39,438 nucleotides of DNA from Steroidobacteraceae bacterium. Lineage in GTDB: Bacteria; Pseudomonadota; Gammaproteobacteria; Steroidobacterales; Steroidobacteraceae. The notes beneath the pieces are model-generated. The model did not search any database, was not told the origin of the DNA, and worked only from the letters and a program-made list of their open reading frames with translations. Numbering within the stretch: the stretch's first letter is position 1; the number at the start of each line of letters is the position of its first letter. Made by a program: the position numbers and the translations under genes. The stretch is from contig JAHCAN010000027.1 of assembly GCA_019634915.1 (NCBI GenBank), forward strand, positions 1 through 39,438, in the 5' to 3' direction. Shown here in pieces: positions 1 to 11,010 of this stretch.

Positions 1-1857
1 AATGGCCGCGGGCCGGACCTCGAGGAGCGCGTCACGCTCGCGCCCGACGGCACTTTCGCGAGTTTTCGCGCGATCGGCACGTCGACCTTCGGCTCGAAGA
101 TCGACGAGAGCTTCGCGCGCCGCGGGGATCGCGTCGTGTGGCGCTCGTCGGCGGATCGGGGCGAGCGGCGCATCGACGGCCGTGCGCAGTACCTGCCGGT
201 CGACGGCAGCTTCGAGGCCAGCGCGGTGCTGGCGCGCGCGCTGCTCGCCGCCGGCAAGCCCGTCACCGCGCTGCCGGGCGGGCAGCTGACGATCGAGCGG
301 CTCGCCTCGAGCCGCGTGACCCGCGGCGCCGAGACGCGCGCGGTGGCGCTGTACGCCGTGTACGGCGCGTCGATCCGGCCGGACTTCATCTGGCTCACCG
401 ACGATGCGCAGCAGAGCCTGTTCGCGTCGATCTATCCCGGCTACATGGTGTTCGCGCCGCGTGGCTGGGGCGAGGCCGCGGCGCCGCTCGAGGCGCTGCA
501 GGAAGAGGCCGAGGCAAAGCTGCTCGAGACGCTCGCGTCGCGGCTCGCGCACCACCTCGGCGACGAACTCGTGATCCGGGGCGCGCGCGTGTTCGACAGC
601 GAACGCGCGACGCTCTCGGAGCCGCAGGACGTGTACGTGCACGACGGGCGCATCGCGGCGCTCTATCCGGCCGGCTCGCGGGCGAGTTCGGTGATGCCGT
701 CGATCGACGCCGCCGGCCGCGTGCTGCTGCCGGGCCTGTTCGACATGCACACCCACAACGACGCCTGGGACGGCCTGCTGCATCTGGCCGGCGGCGTGAC
801 CACGGTGCGCGACATGGGCAACACCAACCGCACGCTCGCCGAGCTCGCCGCGCGGATCGCGGCGGGGCGCGCGCCCGGGCCGCGGATCATCGCGGCGGGT
901 TTCATCGAGGGCGACAGCCCGCACGCGGCGCGCGCCGACTTCGTCGTCGGCGACGTCGAGGCGGCGAAGGCGGCCGTCGACTGGTACGCGCAGCGCGGCT
1001 ATCCGCAGGTGAAGCTCTACAACTCGATACGGCCGGAGTGGATGGCGCCGATCGCCGCGTATGCGCACGAGCGCGGCCTGCGCGTCAGCGGCCACGTGCC
1101 GGCGTTCGCGCGCGCCGAGGACGCCGTGCGCGCGGGTTACGACGAGCTGCAGCACATCAACCAGATGATGCTCAACTTCCTCGTCACGCCGACCACCGAC
1201 ACGCGCACGCTCGAGCGCTTCTACCTGATCGGCGAGCGCGCCGCGGACATCGACCTCGACTCGGCGCCGGTGCAGCAGTTCCTCGCGCTGCTGAAAGAGC
1301 GCGGCACGACGCTCGATCCGACGCTCGCGACCTTCGAGTACATGTTCCAGCAGGCCGCCGGCCAGCCGAACCCGACCTTCGCCGCGGTCGTCGACCACGT
1401 GCCTGCCTCGCTCGCGCGCAGCTGGGGCACGAACACGATGGACATCCCGCCGGCGAAGGTCGCGCGCTATCACGCCGCCTACGAGAAGCTGCTCGGCTTC
1501 ATCGGCCGGGCCTGGCAGGCGGGCATCCCGATCCTCGCCGGCACCGACGACATCGGCGGCTTCACCTACCACCGCGAGCTCGAGCTCGAGGTGAAGGCGG
1601 GCATTCCGCCCGCCGAGGCGCTCGCGATCGCGACCCGCAACGGCGCGCGGACGCTCGGCGTGTTCGCCGACAGCGGCTCGATCGCGCGCGGCAAGCGCGC
1701 CGACCTGATCCTGGTCGACGGCGACCCGACGCGGAACATTTCCGACATTCGCCGGGTCAGTCTCGTCATGAAGGAGGGTGTCGTGTATTTCCCGGCCGAG
1801 ATCTACGAGGCGATCGGCGTGCGCCGCTTCGCCGACCCGCCGGCCGTGAGCCGCTAG
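1..1857 (+). CDS. Amidohydrolase-family metal-dependent hydrolase (5' truncated by window edge)
   Basis: The open frame is already running at base 1, so the true start lies upstream; the first in-frame start-like codon at 136 is internal. About 200 residues without a motif I recognise precede the amidohydrolase barrel. The barrel shows the HxH metal motif (DMHTHND, near 745-765), a VKLYNS stretch with a candidate carbamylated lysine (near 1010), two further metal histidines (SGHVPAF and ELQHINQ, near 1090-1160) and the AGTDDIG aspartate (near 1540). The C-terminal GKRADLILVDGDP is typical of the imidazolonepropionase/prolidase-like branch. The family cleaves amide or ester bonds at a mono- or binuclear metal centre; the substrate cannot be told from sequence. 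It ends 15 bases before the response regulator, so they may be co-transcribed. No signal peptide can be assessed because the N-terminus is missing. Confidence 0.85.
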   Translation, partial: NGRGPDLEERVTLAPDGTFASFRAIGTSTFGSKIDESFARRGDRVVWRSSADRGERRIDGRAQYLPVDGSFEASAVLARALLAAGKPVTALPGGQLTIERLASSRVTRGAETRAVALYAVYGASIRPDFIWLTDDAQQSLFASIYPGYMVFAPRGWGEAAAPLEALQEEAEAKLLETLASRLAHHLGDELVIRGARVFDSERATLSEPQDVYVHDGRIAALYPAGSRASSVMPSIDAAGRVLLPGLFDMHTHNDAWDGLLHLAGGVTTVRDMGNTNRTLAELAARIAAGRAPGPRIIAAGFIEGDSPHAARADFVVGDVEAAKAAVDWYAQRGYPQVKLYNSIRPEWMAPIAAYAHERGLRVSGHVPAFARAEDAVRAGYDELQHINQMMLNFLVTPTTDTRTLERFYLIGERAADIDLDSAPVQQFLALLKERGTTLDPTLATFEYMFQQAAGQPNPTFAAVVDHVPASLARSWGTNTMDIPPAKVARYHAAYEKLLGFIGRAWQAGIPILAGTDDIGGFTYHRELELEVKAGIPPAEALAIATRNGARTLGVFADSGSIARGKRADLILVDGDPTRNISDIRRVSLVMKEGVVYFPAEIYEAIGVRRFADPPAVSR

Positions 1858-1872
1858 CCACCCGGAGGGTCG

Positions 1873-2547
1873 ATGCGGCTGCTGCTCGTCGAGGACGACG
1901 TCGATGCCGCCGATTTCGTGCTGCGGGGCCTGCGCGAGGCGGGCTATGCGGTCGATCACGCCCGTGACGGGCGGGATGGCCTCTTCAAGGCGACCGAGGT
2001 GGCCTACGACCTCGTGATCGCCGACCGCATGCTGCCGTACGTCGATGGCCTGTCGCTGGTGTCGGTGCTGCGCTCGAACGGCAACACCGTGCCGGTGCTG
2101 ATCCTGAGCGCGCTCGGCTCGGTCGACGACCGGGTCACCGGGCTCAGGGCCGGCGGCGACGACTACCTCGCCAAGCCGTTCGCCTTCTCCGAGCTGCTCG
2201 CGCGGATCGAGGCGCGCCTGCGGCGCGGGCAGGCGGGCGCCGAAGTCACGCGCCTGCGGGTCGCGGATCTCGAGATGGACCTGCTCTCGCGCCAGGTGAC
2301 CCGCGACGGCCGCGCGCTCGAACTGACCGCCCGGGAATTCCAGCTGCTCGAGGTGCTGCTGCGCCGTGCCGGCCAGGTCGTCACGCGCACGATGCTGCTC
2401 GAGATGGTCTGGGACTTCGATTTCGACCCGCATACCAACGTCATCGACGTGCACGTGAGCCGCCTGCGGCGGACGGTGGACCGCGACTTCGACCGGCCAC
2501 TGATCCACACGGTGCGCGGCGCCGGCTACATGCTGCGCGCCGGCTGA
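1873..2547 (+). CDS. OmpR/PhoB-family response regulator
   Basis: The product is 224 residues, the usual length. The N-terminal receiver domain (about 1-115) has the acidic pair E7/D8/D9, the phospho-acceptor D51 (VIADRM), S79 at the Thr/Ser switch position, Y98 and the conserved K101 (LAKPF). Residues 125-222 form a winged-helix DNA-binding domain with the ELTAREFQLLEVL start and the NVIDVHVSRLRR recognition helix. The ATG at 1873 follows a good GGAGG at 1864-1868. The sensor kinase starts two bases after its stop codon, so the two form a two-component pair. The signal and target genes are not visible. Organisation resembles the QseB/TctD/PmrA type, but I do not assign a name. Confidence 0.95.
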   Translation: MRLLLVEDDVDAADFVLRGLREAGYAVDHARDGRDGLFKATEVAYDLVIADRMLPYVDGLSLVSVLRSNGNTVPVLILSALGSVDDRVTGLRAGGDDYLAKPFAFSELLARIEARLRRGQAGAEVTRLRVADLEMDLLSRQVTRDGRALELTAREFQLLEVLLRRAGQVVTRTMLLEMVWDFDFDPHTNVIDVHVSRLRRTVDRDFDRPLIHTVRGAGYMLRAG

Positions 2548-2549
2548 AC

Positions 2550-3953
2550 GTGCCGCACCCGATGGCGACCTGGCCGCGCCGGCTGCTGCCGCTGTCCGCG
2601 TCACGGCTCGCGCTGCTCTACGGGCTGCTGTTCGCGGCCGGCGTCGCGGTGCTCACCGCCTCCGTCTACCTGCTGACCGAGCGCGTGCTCGCGCGCGACG
2701 TCGACAACGTGATGGACGCCGAGTTCGACGGCCTGCGCGACGACTACGCGGCCGGCGGTCTCGCGGCGCTCGACGCGACGCTCGAGCGGCGGGCGGGCAG
2801 CTGGGGACGCAACGGCGCCGTCTACCTGCTCATCGACGCCGCGCACCGGCGTCTCGCCGGCAACCTGACGGCCTGGCCATTCAGCGGTGAGCCCGCGGGG
2901 CCGCGCGTCGAGTTCGCGATCGTTGCCCACGAGGTGCACGGGCCGGCGCTGCATCCGGTGCGCGCGCTGCTGCGGCCGCTCGACGCCGGCCATCAGCTGC
3001 TGATCGGCACCGACGTGACCGACCGCCAGCATTTCCTGCGCAGCCTGCGCCTCGCCGGAGCCTGGAGCGTCGCGCTCGCCGCGCTGCTCGCGGTGGCGCT
3101 CGCGTGGTTCGCCGAGCGGCACATGTCGGCGCGGGTCGGGGCGCTGGCCGCGAGCTGCCGGCGCGTGATGGAGGGTGACCTGGCGCGACGGCTCGCGACC
3201 GACGGCAGTGGCGACGGCTTCGACCGTCTCGCCACGGCCGTCAACCAGATGCTCGCGAGGATCGAGCACCAGACCCGTGCCGTGAAGACCACGTTCGACA
3301 GCGCCGCGCACGACCTGCGCGCGCCGCTGCACCGTGCGCGCATGCGCCTCGAGGCGCTGCTCGCCACGCAGGCCCCGGACGCCGCGCGCGCCGGCGTCGA
3401 CGCGGCGCTCGGCGACATCGACCGCGTGCAGCGCACGCTCGCGACGCTGCTGCAGATCGCCGAGGCGGAATCGGGTGTCGCCGGCGCGAACGGCGAGCCG
3501 CTCGATCTCGGCGCGCTCGTCGCCGATGTCGTCGCGCTCTACGAGCCGCTCGCGGCGGATCGCGCGCTCGCGATCGAAGCGCGGTGCGATGCCGCCTGGC
3601 TGCGCGGCACGCGCCAGCTGCTGGCGCAGCTCGTCTCGAACCTGATCGAGAATGGCATCAAGTACGTGCCGCGCGGCGGCACGCTGCGCGTGAGCACTGC
3701 GCTCGAGGGCGGGTGGGTGCGTCTCGAGGTCAGTGACGATGGGCCCGGCATCGCTGCCGGCTGCCGCGAGCGCGCGCTGGCTCCGTTCGGCCGGCTCGAG
3801 CGCGACGCGGCGGTGCCCGGGTCGGGACTCGGTCTCGCACTGGTCGCCGCGATCGCGCACCTGCACGGCGGGCAGGTCGAACTCGCCGACGCCGCGGCGG
3901 GCGGCCTCGCGGTGCGCTGCACGCTGCCGGCGGCAGCACCGCCGGCAGCGTGA
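2550..3953 (+). CDS. Membrane sensor histidine kinase, partner of the upstream regulator
   Basis: The product is 467 residues from GTG 2550, with an alternative ATG at 2562. Transmembrane helices lie near 18-42 and 168-188 and enclose a periplasmic sensor region of about 125 residues. A HAMP domain follows (about 189-241), then the dimerisation/phospho-acceptor helix with H254 (SAAHDLRAPL) and an HATPase domain with N box (N364, N368), G1 box (DDGPG, 396-400) and G2 box (GSGLGLA, 424-430). The H box reads HDLRAPL where HELRTPL is most common; this variant is frequent in QseC/PmrB-like kinases. It should autophosphorylate H254 and pass the phosphate to D51 of the preceding regulator. The input signal is unknown. 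Confidence 0.95.
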   Translation: MPHPMATWPRRLLPLSASRLALLYGLLFAAGVAVLTASVYLLTERVLARDVDNVMDAEFDGLRDDYAAGGLAALDATLERRAGSWGRNGAVYLLIDAAHRRLAGNLTAWPFSGEPAGPRVEFAIVAHEVHGPALHPVRALLRPLDAGHQLLIGTDVTDRQHFLRSLRLAGAWSVALAALLAVALAWFAERHMSARVGALAASCRRVMEGDLARRLATDGSGDGFDRLATAVNQMLARIEHQTRAVKTTFDSAAHDLRAPLHRARMRLEALLATQAPDAARAGVDAALGDIDRVQRTLATLLQIAEAESGVAGANGEPLDLGALVADVVALYEPLAADRALAIEARCDAAWLRGTRQLLAQLVSNLIENGIKYVPRGGTLRVSTALEGGWVRLEVSDDGPGIAAGCRERALAPFGRLERDAAVPGSGLGLALVAAIAHLHGGQVELADAAAGGLAVRCTLPAAAPPAA

Positions 3954-3966
3954 GCGGCTCCCGACG

Positions 3967-4191
3967 CTACCTGCTTTCCTCGCCGTTCCTGCACTTCCTG
4001 ATGAAGTCCTCGCGCGCCTTGCCGGCGAGCTTCTCGTGCGCGGCCTCCTTGGCGCAGTCCTTCGTCTGTCTGTGGGCGGCAGGCATTGCCGTGGGGGTTG
4101 CGGCCGTCGCGGGGGTCGACGGCGGCGTGGCGGCAAACACGGCACCGGTGCCGAGTAGCGTCAGGGCCATACCGAGGGGAAGCAGTCTCAT
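3967..4191 (-). CDS. Small secreted PsiF-repeat protein
   Basis: This 74-residue protein has an evident signal peptide (MRLLPLGMALTLLGTGAVFA, cleavage after A20) and a Thr/Pro/Ala-rich spacer. It then has one PsiF-type repeat, C46-x3-A-x-E-KL-x-G-x2-R-x2-F-x3-C67, which matches the PsiF family (phosphate-starvation-inducible, function unknown). The start at 4191 is chosen because GGAG lies 8 bases upstream; ATG 4197 and an upstream start at 4233 are less well placed. It is convergent with the sensor kinase, with only 13 bases between the stop codons. The mature protein of about 54 residues is expected in the periplasm, possibly with a C46-C67 disulfide. Confidence 0.8.
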   Translation of the reverse strand: MRLLPLGMALTLLGTGAVFAATPPSTPATAATPTAMPAAHRQTKDCAKEAAHEKLAGKAREDFIRKCRNGEESR

Positions 4192-4277
4192 GGGCATCAC
4201 TCCGTACTCTCTCAGGGGCTGCGGATGCAGCATGGAGCGGAGCTTACGGGCCGGGCCCTTGCCGGGCCGTTACGCGC

Positions 4278-5162
4278 TCATGACGGGATCGTAATGCGCA
4301 GCGAGAGATCGAGCGCACGCACGTGCTTGGTGATCGCGCCGATCGAGATGTAGTCGACACCGGTCGCGGCGATCGCGCAGATCGTCGCGAGCGACACGCT
4401 GCCGGAAGCTTCGAGCTTCGCCGGCCGACCGAGCGCGCGGTTGCGTTCGACCGCGGCGCGCAGGCCCGGCTCGTCGAACTCGTCGAGCATGATCACGTCG
4501 GGCTTCGCGGCGAGCGCTTCGTCGAGCTCCGCCGCCGTCTCGACCTCGACTTCGATCGGCACCCCGGGGGAGAGCCGGCGCGCCGCGGCGACGGCGGCCG
4601 TGATCGAGCCCGCCGCGGCGATGTGGTTTTCCTTGATCAGCACCATGTCGTGCAGGCCGAGCCGGTGGTTCTGCGCGCCGCCGCAGCGCACGGCGTATTT
4701 CTGCGCGAGCCGCAGGCCCGGCAGCGTCTTCCTGGTGTCGAGGATCGTGCAGCCGGTGCCCGCCACCGCGTCGACGTACTGGCGCGTGGCCGTGGCCGTG
4801 CCGGAGAGCATCTGCAGGAAATTGAGCGCGGTGCGCTCGCCGGTCAGCAGCGGACGCGCGCGGCCTTCGATGCGGCACAGGACCTGGTCGCGCGCGATGC
4901 GCTCGCCGTCTTCGGCCGTCCAGCTGACGCGCAGCCCGGCATCGAGCGCGCGGAATACCGCATCGAACCACGCGGTGCCGCACAGCACCGCGTCCTCGCG
5001 CGCGATGACCTCGGCGGTGACGCGCTCGCCTTCGGGCACGAGCACGGCGGTGACGTCGCCGCCGCCCACGTCTTCACGCAGGGCGGCGGCGACCTGGGCC
5101 TCGATGTCGCCGGGCAGGTTCCCGATCAGAACGGCAGTCCGTGCGTGGCGCCCGCCATGCAC
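4278..5162 (-). CDS. nadC: Nicotinate-nucleotide pyrophosphorylase (quinolinate phosphoribosyltransferase)
   Basis: NadC converts quinolinate and PRPP to nicotinate mononucleotide, CO2 and pyrophosphate in de novo NAD synthesis. The 294 residues include the signature stretch RKTLPGLR...KYAVRCGG followed by NHRLGLHDMVLIKENH, the IEVEVE barrel strand, DVIMLDEF and the C-terminal EASGSVS and DYISIGAITKH phosphate-binding segments. Length matches the family (280-300). The ATG at 5162 lies inside the 3' end of the upstream membrane-protein gene, a 37-base overlap; no better downstream start codon precedes the conserved N-terminal helix. No nadA or nadB is present in the window. Confidence 0.96.
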   Translation of the reverse strand: MHGGRHARTAVLIGNLPGDIEAQVAAALREDVGGGDVTAVLVPEGERVTAEVIAREDAVLCGTAWFDAVFRALDAGLRVSWTAEDGERIARDQVLCRIEGRARPLLTGERTALNFLQMLSGTATATRQYVDAVAGTGCTILDTRKTLPGLRLAQKYAVRCGGAQNHRLGLHDMVLIKENHIAAAGSITAAVAAARRLSPGVPIEVEVETAAELDEALAAKPDVIMLDEFDEPGLRAAVERNRALGRPAKLEASGSVSLATICAIAATGVDYISIGAITKHVRALDLSLRITIPS

Positions 5163-5728
5163 ATCAGCATCGGGATCGACAGGATGAAGTTCACGCGCGA
5201 GGCATTGCCGGCGACCACGCGGGCCGTGGCCTTCTCGGCGTCGCTTGCACCGACGATGCCGAGCACCTTCTTCTGGTTCGGCCAGATCAGCGCCCAGACG
5301 TTGAACAGCATGATCGTGCCGAGCCAGCCGCCGATGCCGATCACGAGCTGGTAGTAGTTGACCGGGTCGCCCGTCAGGCCGAGCGTGACCGCGCCGACGA
5401 GGTTGCCGCTGTCGCCCAGGTACCAGAGCCCGGTGAGCCAGGTAACGAGCGCGGACCAGCGGAACCAGAACAGCGCGCGCGGCGCGACATACTTCGAAAT
5501 GCCGGCGCCGCCCGGCCCGCCGGTGTCGCCCGCCGCAGCAGCGAGCGCGGGAGTCTGCACGGCGTTGAAGTAGTAGAGCAGGCCGATCCAGAACACGCCG
5601 GCGACGATGTGGATCCAGCGCGCGAGACCGAGGCGGTTGAAGACCGTGCCCCCGATCAGGACCGCGAGGATCACGGCCAGCACGATGCCGGTGATGAGCG
5701 CATAGCGATGATTGGTCAGGATCTTCAT
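5126..5728 (-). CDS. PuuD-like (urate oxidase N-terminal domain) integral membrane protein
   Basis: This 200-residue protein has about five membrane helices (near 9-29, 35-57, 85-105, 127-148, 179-198). The conserved ARWIHIVAGVFWIGLLYYFN stretch with H40 is typical of the Urate_ox_N/PuuD membrane domain. Characterised PuuD urate hydroxylases carry a C-terminal cytochrome c domain; no CxxCH is present here, so this is only the membrane part. Such short homologues are common in proteobacteria and their reaction is unproven, so I do not name it puuD. GGGGAG about 12 bases before ATG 5728 supports the start. It lies upstream of and overlaps nadC, and is divergent from the DUF1289 gene. Confidence 0.75.
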   Translation of the reverse strand: MKILTNHRYALITGIVLAVILAVLIGGTVFNRLGLARWIHIVAGVFWIGLLYYFNAVQTPALAAAAGDTGGPGGAGISKYVAPRALFWFRWSALVTWLTGLWYLGDSGNLVGAVTLGLTGDPVNYYQLVIGIGGWLGTIMLFNVWALIWPNQKKVLGIVGASDAEKATARVVAGNASRVNFILSIPMLMCMAGATHGLPF

Positions 5729-5782
5729 GTCACAGAATCTCCCCAGGTTATTGTTTTTTCGGCAATTTCACCCCAACAGCAT

Positions 5783-5811
5783 TTGAAGAATAGGCGAGCA
5801 GACCCCATAAT
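5783..5811 (+). promoter_or_regulatory. Sigma70-type promoter for the DUF1289-grxD pair
   Basis: TTGAAG (5783-5788) and CATAAT (5806-5811) are separated by exactly 17 bases in an AT-rich divergent spacer. The -10 matches consensus at 5 of 6 positions and the -35 at 4 of 6. Transcription would begin near 5818, about 20 bases before ATG 5839. Confidence 0.6.
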
Positions 5812-5838
5812 TCAACGTTGCCCGCGAGTCCGAGCCAG

Positions 5839-6033
5839 ATGGCCACCCCGCCCGATCATGCCGGCCCCACATCGCCGTGCATCAACGTCTGTACGATCGG
5901 TGCGGATGGCTGCTGTGTCGGCTGCCGGCGCACGCTCGCGGAGATCGCGGGCTGGTCGCGCATGAGCGCGGCCGAACAATGGGCCGTGATACGCGCGCTC
6001 GCCGCGCGAGAGGAATCGGATGGACGCAACTGA
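5839..6033 (+). CDS. DUF1289 small cysteine-rich protein
   Basis: This 64-residue protein has the DUF1289 signature: SPCINVC, then CCVGCRRTLAEIAGW and a basic/Trp C-terminal part. C14, C18, C25/C26 and C29 could bind a metal or Fe-S cluster, which is inference. The function of the family is unknown; it is often found beside genes of Fe-S or redox metabolism, as here. ATG 5839 is preferred to TTG 5818 because the conserved region begins soon after it and a promoter sits at the right distance. The 3' end overlaps grxD by 14 bases, implying translational coupling. Confidence 0.85.
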   Translation: MATPPDHAGPTSPCINVCTIGADGCCVGCRRTLAEIAGWSRMSAAEQWAVIRALAAREESDGRN

Positions 6034-6358
6034 ACGCATCAAGCAACACCTGGCTGCCCCCGTCGTGCTGTTCATGAAGGGCACGCCGGACTTCCCGCAA
6101 TGCGGCTTCTCGGCGCAGGTCGCCGCAGCGCTGCGCGCGGCGGGCGCGCGCTACGAAGCCGTCAACATTTTCGAGGACCCCGAGCTGCGCGATGAACTGA
6201 AGCGCTATTCGAACTGGCCGACCTATCCGCAGCTGTACGTCAACGGCGAACTGGTCGGTGGCTGCGACATCGTGCTCGAGATGTACCAGAGCGGCGAACT
6301 CGCCTCGTTGCTCGCGCAGGCCGGCGCCACACCGCCGCCCGGGCCTGCGGCGGCCTGA
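6020..6358 (+). CDS. grxD: Monothiol glutaredoxin (Grx4 family)
   Basis: The 112 residues show the Grx4-type CGFS active site with C28 (PQCGFSAQ), the VLFMKGTP glutathione-binding strand, WPTYPQLYVNGELVGGCDI (cis-Pro and GG loop) and a typical C-terminal helix. Monothiol glutaredoxins bind a glutathione-ligated [2Fe-2S] cluster between two subunits or with BolA and deliver clusters to acceptors. Length matches the family (105-115). It is translated from within the end of the DUF1289 gene. No bolA is present in the window. Confidence 0.97.
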   Translation: MDATERIKQHLAAPVVLFMKGTPDFPQCGFSAQVAAALRAAGARYEAVNIFEDPELRDELKRYSNWPTYPQLYVNGELVGGCDIVLEMYQSGELASLLAQAGATPPPGPAAA

Positions 6359-6386
6359 TCGGCCCGGTCGCCCGGACCCTCACGCG

Positions 6387-7079
6387 TCAGGCCGGATCGG
6401 CGCCCTCGGCATCGGCGTCGCTGACCGGAATCGCCGGCTCGATCCAGCCGAGCCGCCGCGCGCGCTCCTCGGCGCGCAGGTAGCTGTCGCGCGAGGCGTT
6501 CGCGATCTGGCAGAACAGCTCGGCGGTGCGTTCGGCGTCGTAACGCGCCGAATGCGCCGAGGCCGGATCCCAGTCGAGTTCCGCGACTACGGCCGCCTTG
6601 GCGAGCACGGTCTGGCCGAGCGCGACGCCGGCCAGCGTCGCGGTATCGAAGCACGAGAACGGGTGGAACGGATTGCGCCGCATGTCGGTGCGCGCGACCG
6701 CCGCGTTCAGGAAGCCGAGATCGAAGGCCGCATTGTGGCCGACCAGTACCGCGCGGCGGCAGTTCGTCGCGCGCACGCCGGCGCGCACCTCGCGGAAGAT
6801 CCTCTGCAGCGCGTCGCGTTCGGGGATTGCCGGCCGCAGCGGGTGGTACGGGTCGATGCCGGTGACCGCGAGCGCCGCGGGCTCGATGTTGGCGCCCGCG
6901 AACGGCTGCACGTGGAAACTGTGGCTCTCGCCGCGGCGCAGGCTGCCCGCCGGATCGATCTCGATCATCACCGCGGCGATTTCGAGCAGCGCGTCGGTCG
7001 CGGCATTGAAGCCGCCGGTCTCGACGTCGACGACCACGGGCAGGAAGCCGCGGAAGCGGTGCACCATCTGGATCGTCAT
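6387..7079 (-). CDS. rnt: Ribonuclease T
   Basis: This 230-residue DEDDh exonuclease has all catalytic residues visible: D18 and E20 ([10 protein letters not shown]), D120 ([12 protein letters not shown]), H176 and D181 ([12 protein letters not shown]). RNase T trims the 3' ends of tRNA, 5S and 23S rRNA and other stable RNAs as a homodimer. The start at 7079 gives the expected N-terminus ([20 protein letters not shown]) and overlaps the pyrC stop by 4 bases (ATGA), so the two are translationally coupled. The pyrC-rnt pair is a known pseudomonad-type arrangement. It is convergent with grxD, 28 bases apart. Confidence 0.96.
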   Translation of the reverse strand: MTIQMVHRFRGFLPVVVDVETGGFNAATDALLEIAAVMIEIDPAGSLRRGESHSFHVQPFAGANIEPAALAVTGIDPYHPLRPAIPERDALQRIFREVRAGVRATNCRRAVLVGHNAAFDLGFLNAAVARTDMRRNPFHPFSCFDTATLAGVALGQTVLAKAAVVAELDWDPASAHSARYDAERTAELFCQIANASRDSYLRAEERARRLGWIEPAIPVSDADAEGADPA

Positions 7080-8122
7080 TCGACACCTTGTCGTGCGAGC
7101 CGCCAGCCGAGCGTCTCGCCCGCGCGCCAGGGAACGATCGTCGCGTCGCCGAACGGGTAGTCCGCCGGCACCGTCCAGTCGGCCTTCTCGAGCGTGAGCG
7201 TGCCGGTGTTGCGCGGCAGGCCGTAGAAGTCGGCGCCGAAATGCGCGGCGAAGGCTTCGAGCCGCGGCAGCGCGCCGGCGGCCTCGAAGGCCTCGGCGTA
7301 CAGCTCGAGCGCCGCGTGCGCCGAATAGACGCCGGCACAGCCGCACGCGGTCTCCTTCGCATGCCGTGCGTGCGGCGCGCTGTCGGTGCCGAGGAAATAG
7401 CGTGGATTGCCGCTGATCGCTGCCTCGAGCAGCGCGCGCCGGTCCGGCTCGCGCTTCAGTACCGGCAGGCAGTACAGGTGCGGGCGGATGCCACCGGCGA
7501 ACAGCGCGTTGCGGTTCAGCAGCAGGTGCTGTGGCGTGATCGTCGCGGCGATCCCCTCGCGCGCGTCGCGCACGAATTCGGCCGCGGCCCGCGTCGTGAT
7601 GTGCTCGAACACGATCCGCAGGCGCGGCATGCGCGCGGCGAGCGGCGCGAGCACCGTGTCGATGAAGCGCGCCTCGCGGTCGAAGATGTCGACGTCGGGC
7701 GACGTGACTTCGCCGTGCACCTGCAGCGGCAGGCCGAGCTCGGCCATGCGCTCGAGCGTCGTATCGAGGTGGCGCAGGTCGGTGACGCCGGCCTGCGAAT
7801 GGGTGGTCGCGCCCGCGGGATAGAGCTTGCAGCCGTGCACGATGCCGCTCGCCTTCGCGCGCCCGATTTCCGCCGCTGTCGTGTGATCGGTCAGGTACAG
7901 CGTCATCAGCGGCTCGAAGCGCGCGCCCGGCGGCAGTGCCGCGACGATGCGGGCGCGGTAGTCCGCGGCGGCGGCCGTCGTCGTCACCGGCGGGACGAGA
8001 TTTGGCATCACGATCGCGCGCGCGAAGCGCGCGGCCGTGTGTGCCAGCACGGCCGCGAGCGCCGCGCCGTCGCGCAGGTGCAGATGCCAGTCGTCGGGCC
8101 GTGTGAGTGTCAGCTGGGTCAT
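7076..8122 (-). CDS. pyrC: Dihydroorotase, class II (homodimeric type)
   Basis: PyrC catalyses the reversible cyclisation of carbamoyl aspartate to dihydroorotate in pyrimidine synthesis. The 348 residues from ATG 8122 include the zinc ligands H13 and H15 ([10 protein letters not shown]), the carbamylated K99 ([11 protein letters not shown]), H136 (QVHGE), H174 (FEHITT) and the catalytic Asp in LGTDSAPH. This is the E. coli-like short class. An in-frame ATG at 8173 would add 17 non-conserved residues; 8122 is preferred because [15 protein letters not shown] is the usual N-terminus. No clear Shine-Dalgarno precedes either. Confidence 0.96.
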   Translation of the reverse strand: MTQLTLTRPDDWHLHLRDGAALAAVLAHTAARFARAIVMPNLVPPVTTTAAAADYRARIVAALPPGARFEPLMTLYLTDHTTAAEIGRAKASGIVHGCKLYPAGATTHSQAGVTDLRHLDTTLERMAELGLPLQVHGEVTSPDVDIFDREARFIDTVLAPLAARMPRLRIVFEHITTRAAAEFVRDAREGIAATITPQHLLLNRNALFAGGIRPHLYCLPVLKREPDRRALLEAAISGNPRYFLGTDSAPHARHAKETACGCAGVYSAHAALELYAEAFEAAGALPRLEAFAAHFGADFYGLPRNTGTLTLEKADWTVPADYPFGDATIVPWRAGETLGWRLARQGVE

Positions 8123-8333
8123 GCGCGGCAATGCGATTGCGATGTCATCGGTTGGCGGTGTGCTTGCGGGCAACGGGATTCCGCGCGGTTTGCATGGCGG
8201 CTGCCGGCTTGACCGTCACTGGCTAAAACCGGATCATGGCACGCGCTCCATGAGTGCATGAAGTATCGCGGCGCCGTGCAGTTTAACATACGCCGCCAGC
8301 AGCTCCTTGCTGCGCAATCGGGACCGCAACGCG
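8123..8333. promoter_or_regulatory. Divergent control region between pyrC and aceE
   Basis: This 211-base spacer is one of the two largest non-coding gaps in the window. It must hold promoters for the reverse pyrC-rnt unit and for the aceE-aceF-lpdA operon. A TTGACC (8209-8214) and an AT-richer TTTAACATA (8282-8290) are visible, but I find no pair with good 16-18 base spacing and no clear operator palindrome, so the promoter positions stay undetermined. Confidence 0.4.
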
Positions 8334-10997
<2,664 letters not shown>

Positions 10998-11010
10998 ACG
11001 GAGAGCGCGC

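Noticed and set aside
3950-4294. Forward-strand small frame opposite the PsiF-like gene
   Set aside because: The reverse strand encodes a signal peptide plus a recognisable PsiF repeat with a ribosome-binding site; the forward frame has neither.
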